Shown here in pieces: positions 37,239 through 49,540 of a stretch of DNA of 64,000 bases (the first letter of the stretch is position 1; each line of letters opens with the position of its first letter). The stretch lies in NCBI GenBank assembly GCA_016875395.1, contig VGRF01000009.1, forward strand, positions 85,237 to 149,236, read 5' to 3'. The position numbers and the translations under genes are program-made. This DNA is from Deltaproteobacteria bacterium (GTDB lineage: Bacteria; Myxococcota_A; UBA9160; UBA6930). Under the pieces are notes generated by a model, which was not told the origin of the DNA, searched no databases, and worked only from the letters and a program-made list of their open reading frames with translations.

Positions 37239-37946
37239 TTGTCGGCGCCGCTGCTGCTCGCGATCGAGACCGCCACGCGCGTGTGCTCCGTTGCGCTGGC
37301 GCGCGGCGGCGACGTGATCGCGCTGCGCGAGAACGCCGACGCGCGCCTCCACAGCGAGCGCCTGCTGCCGCTGATCGACGCGCTGCTCGGCGGCGCCGGC
37401 GTGAAGCTCGGCGAGGTCGAAGCCTTCGCGATCTCGATCGGCCCCGGCTCGTTCACCGGGTTGCGCATCGGCCTCGCCACGCTGAAGGCGTTCGCGCTGG
37501 ACGATGCGCGCCCGGCCGCGCCCGTCTCGACGCTCGCCGCGCTGTGCGCGAGCGCGGGCGAAGGCGAGGGCGCGGTCGCCGCGCTGCTCGACGCGCGCCG
37601 CGGTGCCTACTACGCGGCGTGCGTCTCGCGCGCGGGCCTCGCGCGCGCGGACGTGCTCGCCGACTGCGTGCTCACGCCGCCCGAGCTGGCCGCGAAGCTG
37701 CCGCAACGCGCGCGCGTGGTGGTGGGCGAGGGCGCGCGCGCGGGTGCCGACGCGCTCGCCGCGCTGCGCCCCGACCTCGCGCTGCTGGAGCTCCCGAACG
37801 CCGGGGCGAGCGCGGCCAGCATCGCGCGCCTCGCCGCGCAGCTGCTCGCCGAAGGCGCCGGGCGCGCGTCCTCGGAGCTCGCGCCGGCCTACCTGCGGCG
37901 CGCGGAGGCGGAGGCGCGCAGGACGGGGCGCGCGTTCGAGGAGTGA
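37239..37946 (+). CDS. tsaB: tRNA threonylcarbamoyladenosine biosynthesis protein TsaB
   Basis: 235 residues, ASKHA fold: [15 protein letters not shown] at the start and [19 protein letters not shown]. With TsaD and TsaE it makes t6A37 of ANN-decoding tRNAs. TTG start; no strong ribosome site seen, 9 bp after rseP. A perfect 22-bp palindrome follows its stop. Confidence 0.92.
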   Translation: MSAPLLLAIETATRVCSVALARGGDVIALRENADARLHSERLLPLIDALLGGAGVKLGEVEAFAISIGPGSFTGLRIGLATLKAFALDDARPAAPVSTLAALCASAGEGEGAVAALLDARRGAYYAACVSRAGLARADVLADCVLTPPELAAKLPQRARVVVGEGARAGADALAALRPDLALLELPNAGASAASIARLAAQLLAEGAGRASSELAPAYLRRAEAEARRTGRAFEE

Positions 37947-37952
37947 GACGAT

Positions 37953-37998
37953 CCGGCCGGGCCGAAGTGTCTCAGGTGAGACACTTCGGCCCGGCCGG
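37953..37998. repeat. GGCCGGGCC palindrome family, copy 2: perfect 22-bp inverted repeat
   Basis: Arms 37953-37974 and 37977-37998 are exact reverse complements with only GG between. Outer GAGAC and GTCTC also face each other. It sits 6 bp after tsaB and about 95 bp before ilvC, and shares its core with 19850-19900 and 63538-63556. It could end tsaB transcription or be a mobile palindrome. Confidence 0.8.
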
Positions 37999-38092
37999 AA
38001 TGTCTCGCTTCCGTCGACACCGCTCCGGCGTTTCCTTAGGCTGCGCTCTTTCCCAAGCAAAACCGCGCGTTTGCGGCACGAGGGCGAAACCG

Positions 38093-39115
38093 ATGGCGCT
38101 GAACATCTACTACGACAAGGACGCCGACCTCGCGCGGCTCGAAGGCAAGACGGTCGCGATCGTCGGCTACGGCTCGCAGGGCCACGCGCACGCGCTGAAC
38201 CTGCACCGCAGCGGCGCGAACGTGATCGTGGGCCTGCAGAAGGACTCGAAGTCGTGGCCCAAGGCGGAGGGCGCGGGCCTGCGCGTCGTCACCCCGAGTG
38301 AGGCCGCGCGCATCGCGGACATCGTGATGCTGACCGTGCCCGACGAGACGGCGGCCGATCTCTTCAAGAGCGAAATCGCGCCCGGCCTGCGCCCCGGCAA
38401 GTACCTCGCGGTGGCGCACGGCTTCAACATCCACTTCCAGGCGATCCAGCCCGATCCGGGCATCAACGTGTTCATGGTCGCGCCCAAGGGTCCCGGTCAC
38501 ACCGTGCGCTCGAACTACGAGCAGGGCCGCGGCGTGCCCTCGCTGATCGCGGTGCACCAGGATCCGAGCGGCGACACCAAGGCGATCGCGCTCGCGTACG
38601 CGAAGGGCATCGGCGCCGGCCGCGCGGGAATCATCGAGACGAACTTCCGCGAAGAGACGGAGACGGACCTGTTCGGCGAGCAGACCGTGCTGTGCGGCGG
38701 CCTCGTCGCGCTCATGACCGCCGGCTACGAGACGCTGATCGAGGCGGGCTACGCGCCCGAGATGGCGTACTTCGAGACGATCCACGAGGTGAAGCTGATC
38801 GTGGATCTGATCTACGAAGGCGGCGTCGCGAACATGCGCTACTCGGTCTCGAACACCGCCGAGTACGGCGACTTCACGCGCGGCCCGCGCATCGTCGATG
38901 CCGCGACCAAGGCGCGCATGAAGGAGATTCTCGGCGAGATCCAGCGCGGCGAGTTCGCGCGCGAGTTCATCCTCGAGAACAAGTCCGGCAAGGTCGCCTT
39001 CAATGCGATGCGTCGCCGCGCGGCGGAGCACCCGATGGAAGAAGTCGGCGCACGCCTGCGCAGCCTGATGCCGTGGCTGAAGGACAACCGCCTCGTCGAT
39101 CGCAGCAAGAACTGA
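38093..39115 (+). CDS. ilvC: Ketol-acid reductoisomerase (class I)
   Basis: 340 residues, class I length. NADPH-binding [45 protein letters not shown] and [14 protein letters not shown] carry the metal and substrate residues. It makes 2,3-dihydroxy-isovalerate in valine/leucine/isoleucine synthesis. It starts the ilvC-psd-pssA-leuA-leuB run; ilvB and ilvN are not in this window. Confidence 0.97.
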   Translation: MALNIYYDKDADLARLEGKTVAIVGYGSQGHAHALNLHRSGANVIVGLQKDSKSWPKAEGAGLRVVTPSEAARIADIVMLTVPDETAADLFKSEIAPGLRPGKYLAVAHGFNIHFQAIQPDPGINVFMVAPKGPGHTVRSNYEQGRGVPSLIAVHQDPSGDTKAIALAYAKGIGAGRAGIIETNFREETETDLFGEQTVLCGGLVALMTAGYETLIEAGYAPEMAYFETIHEVKLIVDLIYEGGVANMRYSVSNTAEYGDFTRGPRIVDAATKARMKEILGEIQRGEFAREFILENKSGKVAFNAMRRRAAEHPMEEVGARLRSLMPWLKDNRLVDRSKN

Positions 39116-39123
39116 GGCAGGCG

Positions 39124-39792
39124 ATGCAAGGGGCGCAGCCGCCGAAGTTCGAGGAGCGCCTCACCGGGCTGCTCGCGCCCGACGCCTACGTGTTCGCGAT
39201 CCCGCTCGCGCTGGTGGGCGGCATCTGTTGGGGCGCCGGCTACACGATCGCGGCCGTGTCGTCCTGGGCGCTGACGGCGTTCGTCGTCTCGTTCTTCCGC
39301 AATCCCGAGCGCGAGATTCCTCCCGGTGACGGCGTCGTCGCCTCACCCGCCGATGGCCGCATCATCGACGTCGCCGAGATCGAGGTCGCGCCCGGCGAGA
39401 AGAAGCTGCGCATCGCGATCTTTCTGAGCGTGTTCAACGTGCACGTAAATCGCGCGCCGCTCGCGGGCCGCGTCGTCGCGATCGAACGCACCGGCACGAA
39501 GTTCCTCGCGGCGTTCAATCCCGACGCCGAGGGGCTGAACGTGCGCCTCGACGTCACGCTCGAGACAGCGAGCGGCGTGCGCGTCCGCTTCGCGCAGATC
39601 ACGGGCCTGATCGCGCGCCGCATCATCTGCCACACGCGGGTGGGCGACTGGCTCGACAAGGGCGCGCGCTACGGGCTGATTCGGTTCGGCTCGCGCTGCG
39701 ACGTGGTGCTGCCGCTCGGCTCGGTCCCGCGCGTCGCGAAGGGCGAGCGCGTGCGAGGCGGGAGCAGCGTGCTGGCCGAGCTGCCGCGATGA
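39124..39792 (+). CDS. psd: Phosphatidylserine decarboxylase (short form)
   Basis: 222 residues. The self-processing site GLIRFGSRCDV (Gly-Ser, giving a pyruvoyl group) and SVFNVHVNRAPLAG are conserved, with two hydrophobic helices near residues 20-60. It makes phosphatidylethanolamine at the membrane. Its stop overlaps the pssA start (ATGA). Confidence 0.93.
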   Translation: MQGAQPPKFEERLTGLLAPDAYVFAIPLALVGGICWGAGYTIAAVSSWALTAFVVSFFRNPEREIPPGDGVVASPADGRIIDVAEIEVAPGEKKLRIAIFLSVFNVHVNRAPLAGRVVAIERTGTKFLAAFNPDAEGLNVRLDVTLETASGVRVRFAQITGLIARRIICHTRVGDWLDKGARYGLIRFGSRCDVVLPLGSVPRVAKGERVRGGSSVLAELPR

Positions 39793-40646
39793 CCGAGCAG
39801 GCGCCGCCGCCCGCGGAGCCCCGGCCGCGCTTCGGCTGGCGAACGCGGCGCCGGCGCCGGCGGCGCACGCGCGCGGAGCAGCGCCGCAGCTTCATCGCGA
39901 TCACGCCGAGTCTGCTCACCGCGGGAAATCTCGCCGCGGGCTTCTGGTCGATCACGCTCTCGATGCATCAGGATCTCGAGCGCGCCGCGCTCGCGATCAT
40001 GCTCGGCGGCGTGTTCGACTTGCTCGACGGCCGCGTGGCGCGCATGGCGAACGCGACGAGCCGCTTCGGCGCGCAGTTCGACTCGATCTCCGACACCGTC
40101 TCCTTCGGCGTCGCGCCCGCGATGCTCGCCTACAGCGCCGCCTCGCTCCCGCAGCTCGGCTGGGCGGGCTGGGTGATGGCGTGCATGTACACCGTGTGCG
40201 CGGGCCTGCGCCTCGCGCGCTTCAACGTCTCGCCGGGGCGCTTCCCCGGCCGCTTCGACGGACTCAGCTCGCCCGCGGCGGCGGGCATGATGCTTTCGTC
40301 GGTGCTGTTCGGCGGCTGGCTGCGCGAGCAGGGCTACCCGGTGAACATGCCGCCGATGCTCGCAGGCGCGGGCGTGATCGCGGTCGCGCTGCTGATGGTC
40401 AGCCAGATCCCGTATCACAGCTTCAAGAACGTGAAGTTCAAGCGCCCGTTCCGCGCGCTCGTGCTCGCCGTGATCGCGGCGTTCGTCATCCTGCTCGAGT
40501 ACCGCCTGACACTCTTCTGTGTCGGCATCGTCTACTGCGCCTCGGGGCCGGTCGAGTGGCTGTGGCGCAAGCAGACGGGCCGCGAGCTCGCGATGACGAC
40601 ACCGTCTCCCGAACCGGCCGAGAGCGGCGCCGGAGGCAAGCCATGA
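39789..40646 (+). CDS. pssA: CDP-diacylglycerol-serine O-phosphatidyltransferase
   Basis: 285 residues, several membrane helices. The CDP-alcohol phosphotransferase motif is complete (DGRVARMANATSRFGAQFD then SISD). An Arg-rich cytoplasmic N-terminus (WRTRRRRRRTRAEQRR) precedes it. It supplies phosphatidylserine to Psd, encoded just upstream. ATG overlaps the psd stop; its stop overlaps leuA. Confidence 0.94.
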   Translation: MTEQAPPPAEPRPRFGWRTRRRRRRRTRAEQRRSFIAITPSLLTAGNLAAGFWSITLSMHQDLERAALAIMLGGVFDLLDGRVARMANATSRFGAQFDSISDTVSFGVAPAMLAYSAASLPQLGWAGWVMACMYTVCAGLRLARFNVSPGRFPGRFDGLSSPAAAGMMLSSVLFGGWLREQGYPVNMPPMLAGAGVIAVALLMVSQIPYHSFKNVKFKRPFRALVLAVIAAFVILLEYRLTLFCVGIVYCASGPVEWLWRKQTGRELAMTTPSPEPAESGAGGKP

Positions 40647-42196
40647 GCGACGACAAGCGCATCAAGATCTTCGACACCACGCTGCGCGACGGCGAGCAGT
40701 CGCCGGGCTGCAGCATGAACCTGCCCGAGAAGCTCGCGATGGCGCGTCAGCTCGCGAAGCTGAACGTCGACATCATCGAGGCCGGCTTCGCGATCGCGAG
40801 CGAGGGCGACTTCGAGGCCGTGCGCGCCGTCGCGAACGAGATCGGCGGCGACGTGACGATCGCGAGCCTCGCGCGCACGGGAGACGCCGACATCGAGCGC
40901 GCCGCGCGCGCGCTCGAAGGCGCGAAGAAGCGGCGCATCCACACCTTCATCGCGACGAGCGACATCCATCTCCAGCACAAGCTGAAGATGGGCCGCGAGG
41001 ACGTGATGGCCGAGGTGGATCGCGCGGTGCGCAAGGCCGCGCAGTACACCGACGACGTCGAGTTCAGCGCCGAAGACGCGACGCGCAGCGACTGGGACTA
41101 CCTCGTGCAGGTGTTCAAGCTCGCGATCGCCGCGGGGGCCACGACGCTGAACGTGCCCGACACGGTCGGCTACACGACGCCGATCGAGTACCACGAGCTG
41201 ATCCGCTATCTGCGCGCGCACATTCCGAACAGCGACCAGATCACGTTCTCGCTGCACTGCCACAACGACCTCGGCCTCGCCGTCGCGAACTCGCTCGCCG
41301 CGATCCAGGCCGGCGCGCGGCAGGTGGAGTGCACCGTCAACGGCATCGGCGAACGCGCCGGCAACACGGCGATGGAAGAAGTGGTGATGGCGCTGAAGAC
41401 GCGCCGCGACTACTTCGACGGCCTCGACACGCGCATCAAGACCACGGAGATCTATCCGACGAGCCGCCTGCTCTCGTCGATCATCGGCGTGCCCGTGCAG
41501 CCCAACAAGGCGATCGTCGGCGACAACGCCTTCGCGCACGAGGCTGGCATCCACCAACACGGCGTGCTCCAGGCGGCGATCACCTACGAGATCATGACGC
41601 CGCAGTCGATCGGGCGGCCGAGCAACGAGCTCGTGCTCGGCAAGCACTCGGGCCGCCACGCGCTGCGCGAGCGGCTGAAGGAGCTCGGCTATGAGCTCGA
41701 GGGCGAGGAGCTGAACCGCGCGTTCAAGCGCTTCAAGGATCTCGCGGATCGCAAGAAGGCGATTTACAACGAGGATCTCGAAGCGATCGTCGCGGACTCG
41801 GTCGTTACGGAGGAAGGCCGCTTCGTGCTCGGCGACCTGCACGTGCAGAGCGGCACCTTCGCGACGCCGCAGGCCACGGTGCAGATCTTCGTGAGCGGCG
41901 AGGCGAAGAAGGCGACGGCGCAGGGCGACGGCCCGGTCGACGCCGTGTTCAAGGCGATCGTCGAGCTGACGGAGAGCAAGGGCGAGCTGCTGCAGTACCA
42001 GGTGAAGGCGATCACCGGCGGCATGGACGCGCAGGGCGAAGTGACCGTGTCGCTCGGCGAGGGCGGCCGGCGCGTGATCGGCCACGGCGCGCACACCGAC
42101 ATCATCGTCGCGAGCGCGCGCGCCTACGTGCAGGCCGTGAACAAGCTCGAGTGGCACACGAAGCGGCGCGAAGCGGACGCGCCGCGCGGGATCTAG
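40643..42196 (+). CDS. leuA: 2-isopropylmalate synthase
   Basis: 517 residues. [31 protein letters not shown] (metal His) and [11 protein letters not shown] are diagnostic; the C-terminal 120 residues form the leucine-sensing LeuA dimer domain. It condenses acetyl-CoA with 2-oxoisovalerate, the first leucine step. Start overlaps pssA (ATGA). leuC and leuD are absent between leuA and leuB. Confidence 0.96.
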   Translation: MSDDKRIKIFDTTLRDGEQSPGCSMNLPEKLAMARQLAKLNVDIIEAGFAIASEGDFEAVRAVANEIGGDVTIASLARTGDADIERAARALEGAKKRRIHTFIATSDIHLQHKLKMGREDVMAEVDRAVRKAAQYTDDVEFSAEDATRSDWDYLVQVFKLAIAAGATTLNVPDTVGYTTPIEYHELIRYLRAHIPNSDQITFSLHCHNDLGLAVANSLAAIQAGARQVECTVNGIGERAGNTAMEEVVMALKTRRDYFDGLDTRIKTTEIYPTSRLLSSIIGVPVQPNKAIVGDNAFAHEAGIHQHGVLQAAITYEIMTPQSIGRPSNELVLGKHSGRHALRERLKELGYELEGEELNRAFKRFKDLADRKKAIYNEDLEAIVADSVVTEEGRFVLGDLHVQSGTFATPQATVQIFVSGEAKKATAQGDGPVDAVFKAIVELTESKGELLQYQVKAITGGMDAQGEVTVSLGEGGRRVIGHGAHTDIIVASARAYVQAVNKLEWHTKRREADAPRGI

Positions 42197-42212
42197 GGAG
42201 AAGCAAGAGTGA

Positions 42213-42267
42213 CCAGCACGCGAAGCGGGGCGAAGCGCGCAGCGAGCCGAAGGCGAGCGAAGTAAAC
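42213..42267 (-). repeat. Dispersed repeat, copy 3, abutting the leuB start
   Basis: On the minus strand it reads GTTTACTTCGC, then a short GC-rich core, then TGCGCGCTTCGC, the flanks shared with copies 1, 2 and 4. On the plus strand GAAGTAAAC touches the leuB ATG, so it makes up most of the leuA-leuB gap and the leuB leader. Confidence 0.55.
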
Positions 42268-43344
42268 ATGGATCGAATTCTGGTACTGCCGGGCGACGGC
42301 ATCGGACCCGAGGTGACGCGCGAGGCGGTGCGCGCGCTCGAGGTCGTGGCAAAGCGCTTCAAGCTCTCGCTCGCGTTCGAGGAGGCGCTGATCGGCGGCT
42401 GCTCGATCGACGCGCACGGCACGCCGCTGACGGACGAGGTGCTCGCGAAGGCGAAGCAGTCGCGCGCGGTGTTGTTGGGCGCGGTCGGCGGACCGAAGTG
42501 GGACGCGATGCCGGTGACGACGCGCCCCGAGCGCGGGCTGCTGCGCATCCGCAAGGAGCTCGGCCTCTACGCGAACCTGCGCCCCGCGACCGTCTTTCCC
42601 GCGCTCGCGGCGGCGTCGACACTGCGGCCCGAGATCGTCACGGGCATCGACATCCTGGTCGTGCGCGAGCTCACCGGCGGGCTCTACTTCGGCGAGCCGC
42701 GCGGCCGCGCGCTCGTCGCGGGGAAGCGCGAAGCGCGCAACACGCTCGTGTACGACGAGGTCGAGGTCGCGCGCATCACGCGCACCGCGTTCGACGCGGC
42801 GCGCCTGCGGCGCAAGCACGTGACCCACGTGCACAAGGCGAACGTGCTCGAGACGTCGCAGCTGTGGGTCGAGGTCGTGAACGAGGTGGCGAAGGAGTAC
42901 GGCGACGTCGAGCTGGCGCATCAGCTCGTCGACTCGTGCGCGATGCTGCTCGTGAAGGAGCCGCGCCGCTTCGACGTGATGGTGATGGAAAACCTGTTCG
43001 GCGACATCCTCTCCGACGAGGCCGCCATGATCACCGGCTCGCTCGGCATGCTGCCGAGCGCGAGCCTCGGCGCGGGCGGCGTCGGTCTCTACGAGCCCGT
43101 CCACGGCAGTGCGCCCGACATCGCGGGCCAGGACGTGGCGAATCCGCTCGCCGCGATCCTCAGCGCCGCGATGCTGCTCGAGCACAGCCTCGGTCATGCG
43201 CAGTCGGCGCAGGCGATCCGCGACGCGGTCACCGCCGTGCTGAACGACGGGCACCGCACGGGCGACTTGCGCCTGCCCGGCGAGGACCGCCCGACGCTCG
43301 GCTGCCGCGCGATGGGCGACCGCGTCATCGCCAAGCTCTCGTGA
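42268..43344 (+). CDS. leuB: 3-isopropylmalate dehydrogenase
   Basis: 358 residues. [37 protein letters not shown] and [20 protein letters not shown] carry the isopropylmalate and metal residues. It oxidatively decarboxylates 3-isopropylmalate with NAD. No Shine-Dalgarno is clear before the ATG, which directly follows a dispersed repeat. Its stop overlaps the next GTG. Confidence 0.96.
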   Translation: MDRILVLPGDGIGPEVTREAVRALEVVAKRFKLSLAFEEALIGGCSIDAHGTPLTDEVLAKAKQSRAVLLGAVGGPKWDAMPVTTRPERGLLRIRKELGLYANLRPATVFPALAAASTLRPEIVTGIDILVVRELTGGLYFGEPRGRALVAGKREARNTLVYDEVEVARITRTAFDAARLRRKHVTHVHKANVLETSQLWVEVVNEVAKEYGDVELAHQLVDSCAMLLVKEPRRFDVMVMENLFGDILSDEAAMITGSLGMLPSASLGAGGVGLYEPVHGSAPDIAGQDVANPLAAILSAAMLLEHSLGHAQSAQAIRDAVTAVLNDGHRTGDLRLPGEDRPTLGCRAMGDRVIAKLS

Positions 43345-44336
43345 CGGCGAAGTTGTTACGGGTAGCCGTCGTCGGCGCGACGGGCACGCTCGGTCGCGAG
43401 GTCGTCGACCAGCTCGCGGAGCGCCGCTTCCCGATTCAGGAGCTCGTGCCGATCGCGTCCGACCACTCGCTCGGCGAGGCGGTCGAGTGGCTCGGGCACG
43501 AGCTCGCCGTCGTCACGGAGCACACGCTCGTGGGTCTCGATCTCGTGTTTCTGTGCACGCCTCCGGCCGCCGCGCCGGAGTGGCTGCGCGCGGCGCTGCT
43601 CGCGCGCGCCGCGTGCATCGACTGCTCGGGCGCCGGCGCCGCGCGCGAGGAGATTCCGCTGCTCGATCCCGAGCGCACGCCGAGCGCTGCGGCGCTTGCG
43701 TCGCCCGTGCTGGCGCTGCCGTCGCCCGCGGCGCTCGCGCTCGCACGGGTTGCTTCCGCGCTGAGCGGCTCGAGCGCCATCTCTCGCGCGATCGTGACGC
43801 TGTGCGAGTCCGCGTCGTCCGCGGGCCGCGCCGGCGTCGAGGCGCTGCAGGCCGAGACGATCGCGCTGTTCGCGCAGCAGGATCCGCCCGAGGAGAGCCC
43901 GTTCACCCACGGCGTCGCGTTCGACGCGCTGCCGGCCGCAGGCCCGATCGGCGTGGGCGATCTCACGGCGAGCGAGGCCGCCGCCGCGCGCGACTTCGCG
44001 CGCCTCGCGCCCGGTGTGCGCGCCGCCTTCACGGCGCTGCGTGTGCCCGCGTTCAGCGGGCTCGGCATGCAGGTTGCCCTCGAGCTCGAGCCACTGCTCT
44101 CGCCCGAAGCGATCGAAAAGCTGCTCGACGAGGCGAGCGGTACGCGCGCCTTCGGCTCAGCGGCGGGCCCTTCGCTGCGCGACGCCTCGGGCGAAACCGA
44201 CGTGCTCGTGGGCCGCGTGCGCTCGGACCCGTCGCGAGTGAACGGCGCGCTGCTTTGGCTCGCACTCGACCCGGTGCGCGTCACGGCGCAGGCGGCGGTG
44301 CGGCTCGCTGAGCTGCGCGCGTCTGCGCGGCCGTGA
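43341..44336 (+). CDS. Usg-1-like protein: aspartate-semialdehyde dehydrogenase homologue lacking the catalytic Cys
   Basis: 331 residues. The N-terminal NADP fold ([20 protein letters not shown]) and overall layout match Asd, but the segment that should hold the catalytic Asn-Cys reads [18 protein letters not shown] with no Cys. The protein is therefore probably not an active dehydrogenase, like Usg-1 of gamma-proteobacteria, which also lies between leuB/asd and truA. Role unknown; possibly structural or regulatory. GTG start overlaps the leuB stop. Confidence 0.8.
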   Translation: MTAKLLRVAVVGATGTLGREVVDQLAERRFPIQELVPIASDHSLGEAVEWLGHELAVVTEHTLVGLDLVFLCTPPAAAPEWLRAALLARAACIDCSGAGAAREEIPLLDPERTPSAAALASPVLALPSPAALALARVASALSGSSAISRAIVTLCESASSAGRAGVEALQAETIALFAQQDPPEESPFTHGVAFDALPAAGPIGVGDLTASEAAAARDFARLAPGVRAAFTALRVPAFSGLGMQVALELEPLLSPEAIEKLLDEASGTRAFGSAAGPSLRDASGETDVLVGRVRSDPSRVNGALLWLALDPVRVTAQAAVRLAELRASARP

Positions 44337-44386
44337 CGCAAGCGCCTCGCGCGGCGAGCCGCAGGCGATGAAGCCGACTCCGTAGC

Positions 44387-45163
44387 GTGGCGACGTTCAA
44401 GCTCACGCTCGAGTACGACGGCCGCGGCTTTGCCGGCTGGCAGAGCCAGCGCGAGCGCGAGCGCACCGTTCAGGGCGAGCTGCTGCGCGCGCTGGCCGAG
44501 ATCGCGCCGCCGCCGATTCGGCTCATGGGCGCGGGGCGCACCGACGCCGGGGTGCACGCGGAGGGGCAGGTCGCCTCGGTGACTCTGGAGACGCGCCTCG
44601 ACGGGGAGACGCTGCGGCGTGCGCTCAACGCGAAGCTGCCGGAGGACATCGCGGTGCTCGCGGCCGAGCCGCGTCCGGACGCCTTCGATGCGCGCCGGGA
44701 CGCGATCGCGAAGCGCTACCGCTACCAGCTGTGGAACGCGGAGCTGCCGTCGCCGCTGCGCGCGGCTCGCTTCTGGCACGTGCGCGAGCCGCTCGACCTC
44801 GCGGCGCTGCGGGCGGGTGCAGCGCGCCTGGTCGGAACGCACGACTTCACGAGCTTCCGCGGCGCGGGCTCGGCAGTGCGGACGAGCACTCGCACCCTCA
44901 CACGGGTCGACGTGTGGGCCGAGGGCGGGGGCGTGATGCTCGGCTTCGAGGGGGAGGGCTTCCTGCGGCACATGGTGCGCATCGCGGTCGGGACCCTGGT
45001 GGAGGTCGGCCTCGGCAGGCGGCCCGCGGCCTGGATGGCCGAAGTGCTGGCCGCGCGCGACCGGGCTGCCGCCGGGCGCACCGCGCCGGCCTGTGGGCTC
45101 ACGCTCGAGTGGGTCCGCTACCCCGGCGACGAGGCCGAAACCTCCGCAGGATCGCCCGTTTGA
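44387..45163 (+). CDS. truA: tRNA pseudouridine(38-40) synthase TruA
   Basis: 258 residues. LEYDGRGFAGWQSQ at the start and the catalytic aspartate in GAGRTDAGVHAEGQVAS, with GEGFLRHMVRIAVGTL in the C-terminal half. It modifies the anticodon stem-loop of many tRNAs. GTG start, 50 bp after the Usg-like gene. Confidence 0.95.
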   Translation: MATFKLTLEYDGRGFAGWQSQRERERTVQGELLRALAEIAPPPIRLMGAGRTDAGVHAEGQVASVTLETRLDGETLRRALNAKLPEDIAVLAAEPRPDAFDARRDAIAKRYRYQLWNAELPSPLRAARFWHVREPLDLAALRAGAARLVGTHDFTSFRGAGSAVRTSTRTLTRVDVWAEGGGVMLGFEGEGFLRHMVRIAVGTLVEVGLGRRPAAWMAEVLAARDRAAAGRTAPACGLTLEWVRYPGDEAETSAGSPV

Positions 45164-45302
45164 GCGGGTGTCTTCGTTGACGCCCCCGCGGTCGGTCGGC
45201 TAAATCCCGCGCCTCGCGCGGACCGGCCTCGCGGCTCGTCCGCGCCCTCGTTTTGTGAGCGGCTGCGTTCGGCGAGCGCGGCTGCACATCGGGAGAGAGT
45301 TC

Positions 45303-45755
45303 ATGAGTTCGAGCGCACACCGCGCCACGAAGAGCGCGCGCGAAGTGGACGTGAAGCGCCGCTGGCTCGTCGTCGATGCCGAAGGCCAGGTGCTCGGCCG
45401 GCTCGCGGCGCGCGTCGCGTCGATTCTGCGCGGCAAGCACAAGGCGATCTTCACGCCGCACGTGGACACCGGCGACTTCGTGATCGTGATCAACGCCGAA
45501 AAGGTGAAGCTCACGGGCAACAAGCTCACCGACAAGGTCTACCGCCATCACACGGGCTGGCGTGGCCACGTGAAAGAGACGAACGCGGGCAAGCTGCTCG
45601 CGGGTCCGCACGCGGACCGCGTGGTCTCGGAGGCCGTGCGCGGCATGCTTCCGAAGAACCACCTCGGCCGGAAGATGCTCGACAAGCTCAAGGTCTACGC
45701 AGGCCCGAAGCATCCGCACGATGCGCAGCGGCCGGAGGTGCTCTCGCTTGGCTGA
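45303..45755 (+). CDS. rplM: 50S ribosomal protein L13
   Basis: 150 residues. [62 protein letters not shown] precedes the ATG. The 139-bp leader contains a 24-nt element (45262-45285) resembling one upstream of uppS. It overlaps rpsI by 8 bp, the standard pair. Confidence 0.97.
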   Translation: MSSSAHRATKSAREVDVKRRWLVVDAEGQVLGRLAARVASILRGKHKAIFTPHVDTGDFVIVINAEKVKLTGNKLTDKVYRHHTGWRGHVKETNAGKLLAGPHADRVVSEAVRGMLPKNHLGRKMLDKLKVYAGPKHPHDAQRPEVLSLG

Positions 45756-46161
45756 CCCGCGACTCCCCGAACTCCGCACGACGGCCCGCACCACGGGGCG
45801 CCGCAAGACCTCGATCGCGCTCGTGCGCCTCGCGCTCGGCACCGGCCAGTACGTGATCAACGGCCGCTCGCTCGAGGAGTACTTCCCGCGCGAGACGCTG
45901 CGCACGCTGATCAACCAGCCGTTCGAGGCGGTCGGCGCCGCGGGCCGCTACGACGTGCACGCGAACCTCGTGGGCGGCGGCATCGCCGGGCAGGCCGGTG
46001 CGCTGCGTCACGGCATCGCCCGCGCGCTCGAGCGCCTCGACCCCGGTCAACGCCCGCCGCTCAAGCGCGCCGGCCTCCTCACGCGCGACTCGCGCGAGGT
46101 GGAGCGCAAGAAGTACGGCCAGCGCGGCGCCCGCGCCCGCTTCCAGTTCTCGAAGCGCTAA
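45748..46161 (+). CDS. rpsI: 30S ribosomal protein S9
   Basis: 137 residues. [17 protein letters not shown] and the basic tail [17 protein letters not shown] are diagnostic. The start is a TTG at 45748 inside the rplM end, preceded by GGAGG at 9 nt; no ATG or GTG is suitably placed. A very long hairpin follows its stop. Confidence 0.95.
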   Translation: MADPRLPELRTTARTTGRRKTSIALVRLALGTGQYVINGRSLEEYFPRETLRTLINQPFEAVGAAGRYDVHANLVGGGIAGQAGALRHGIARALERLDPGQRPPLKRAGLLTRDSREVERKKYGQRGARARFQFSKR

Positions 46162-46165
46162 CCGC

Positions 46166-46273
46166 GCAGAACGCGCTCACGGCCCGCCGGCTGCGTTGCG
46201 GCCGACTCGGCGTATGGCTGCGATACGCCGTCGTCGGCCGACGCCTTGCCGGCGGGCCGTGAGCGCGTTCTGC
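46166..46273. repeat. 108-nt near-perfect inverted repeat behind rpsI
   Basis: The 25-nt arms 46166-46190 and 46249-46273 are exact reverse complements. Within them CGGCCGAC/GTCGGCCG and CGGCGTAT/ATACGCCG pair again around GGCTGCG, with two internal loops. It starts 4 bp after the rpsI stop, so it may be the operon terminator, but its length and layered symmetry also resemble a REPIN/MITE-type element. Confidence 0.8.
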
Positions 46274-46406
46274 AACCTCGCCGGTCCGCGTTGACTCGCT
46301 CCGTCTCGCGTTGTAAATCGCGCGAGCTTCAGGGGTGGGGCATCGAGCGAACCGCTCACATCGCGCAGCGCTCTGGCGCGCGCGCGAACGTGACGGGGGT
46401 CCTGGC

Positions 46407-48949
<2,543 letters not shown>

Positions 48950-49020
48950 GCGCAATTTCTGTCGATTCGGTCGCCCGGGCGTCGTCGTAATCTCGAACTT
49001 CTCACACCGGAGACACGACG

Positions 49021-49368
49021 ATGGCGACCTTCATGTTCCTGATTCTCGACGCGGACGTTCCCGAGAAGGAGGCCGCGGGGCGCGGCTCGGGCATCGAGGC
49101 GATGAGCAAGTACGCGGGCGAGCTCGCGCAGGCCGGCAAGATGAAGGGCGGGGCGCCGCTCGTGCCGGCGAAGCAGGCGCGCACGCTCGGCCGCGACCGC
49201 AAGGGCAAGGTGAAAGTGATCGACGGACCCTTCACCGAGTCGAAGGAGATCGTGTCGGGCTACTTCCTGATCGAGGCGAAGGACCGGCGCGAAGCAGTCT
49301 CGTTGGCGCGGCGCTGCCCACACCTTTCGATCGGGAGGATCGAGGTGCGCGAGGTCATGGAGATCTAG
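49021..49368 (+). CDS. YciI/DGPF family protein
   Basis: 115 residues. The YCII-type DGPF motif is present (VIDGPFTESKEIVSGYFLIE). Such small dimeric ferredoxin-like proteins commonly sit next to ECF42-type sigma genes, as here; they may act as sensors or enzymes, but this is unproven. Confidence 0.88.
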   Translation: MATFMFLILDADVPEKEAAGRGSGIEAMSKYAGELAQAGKMKGGAPLVPAKQARTLGRDRKGKVKVIDGPFTESKEIVSGYFLIEAKDRREAVSLARRCPHLSIGRIEVREVMEI

Positions 49369-49462
49369 GCAACGCGCGAGTGAGACTGGACGCGCCGCCG
49401 AGACGAATGACGCGTTGAGGCATGGGCAGATCATCTCCGATGACGAACGCTCCTCCCGAGCA

Positions 49463-49536
49463 GGTCGGCCGAGGCCGCAAGCGAAGCGCGCAGCTTTCGC
49501 CGGAGTCTTCGGAGGCGAAAGCGAAGTAAACAAGGA
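49463..49536 (-). repeat. Dispersed repeat, copy 4, with covarying hairpin
   Basis: The inverted counterpart of 23925-24000. On the minus strand GCTTTCGCC pairs with GGCGAAAGC around TCCGAAGACTCC. Stem bases differ from copy 2 at six positions on each side yet still pair perfectly, while the loop and outer flanks are almost unchanged. It lies just upstream of the ECF sigma gene. Confidence 0.7.
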
Positions 49537-49540
49537 AATC

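Noticed and set aside
35583..38060. Long open frames antisense to rseP/tsaB, secA, rpsB and other genes
   Set aside because: They are Arg/Ala/His-rich by-products of GC-rich codon usage with no domains, opposite to clearly recognised genes.
43341..44336. Functional aspartate-semialdehyde dehydrogenase
   Set aside because: The catalytic Cys segment is replaced; an Usg-1-like role fits better.
49415..49540. Upstream start for the ECF sigma factor
   Set aside because: That part of the frame is translated dispersed repeat, not sigma sequence; the GTG at 49541 is better.
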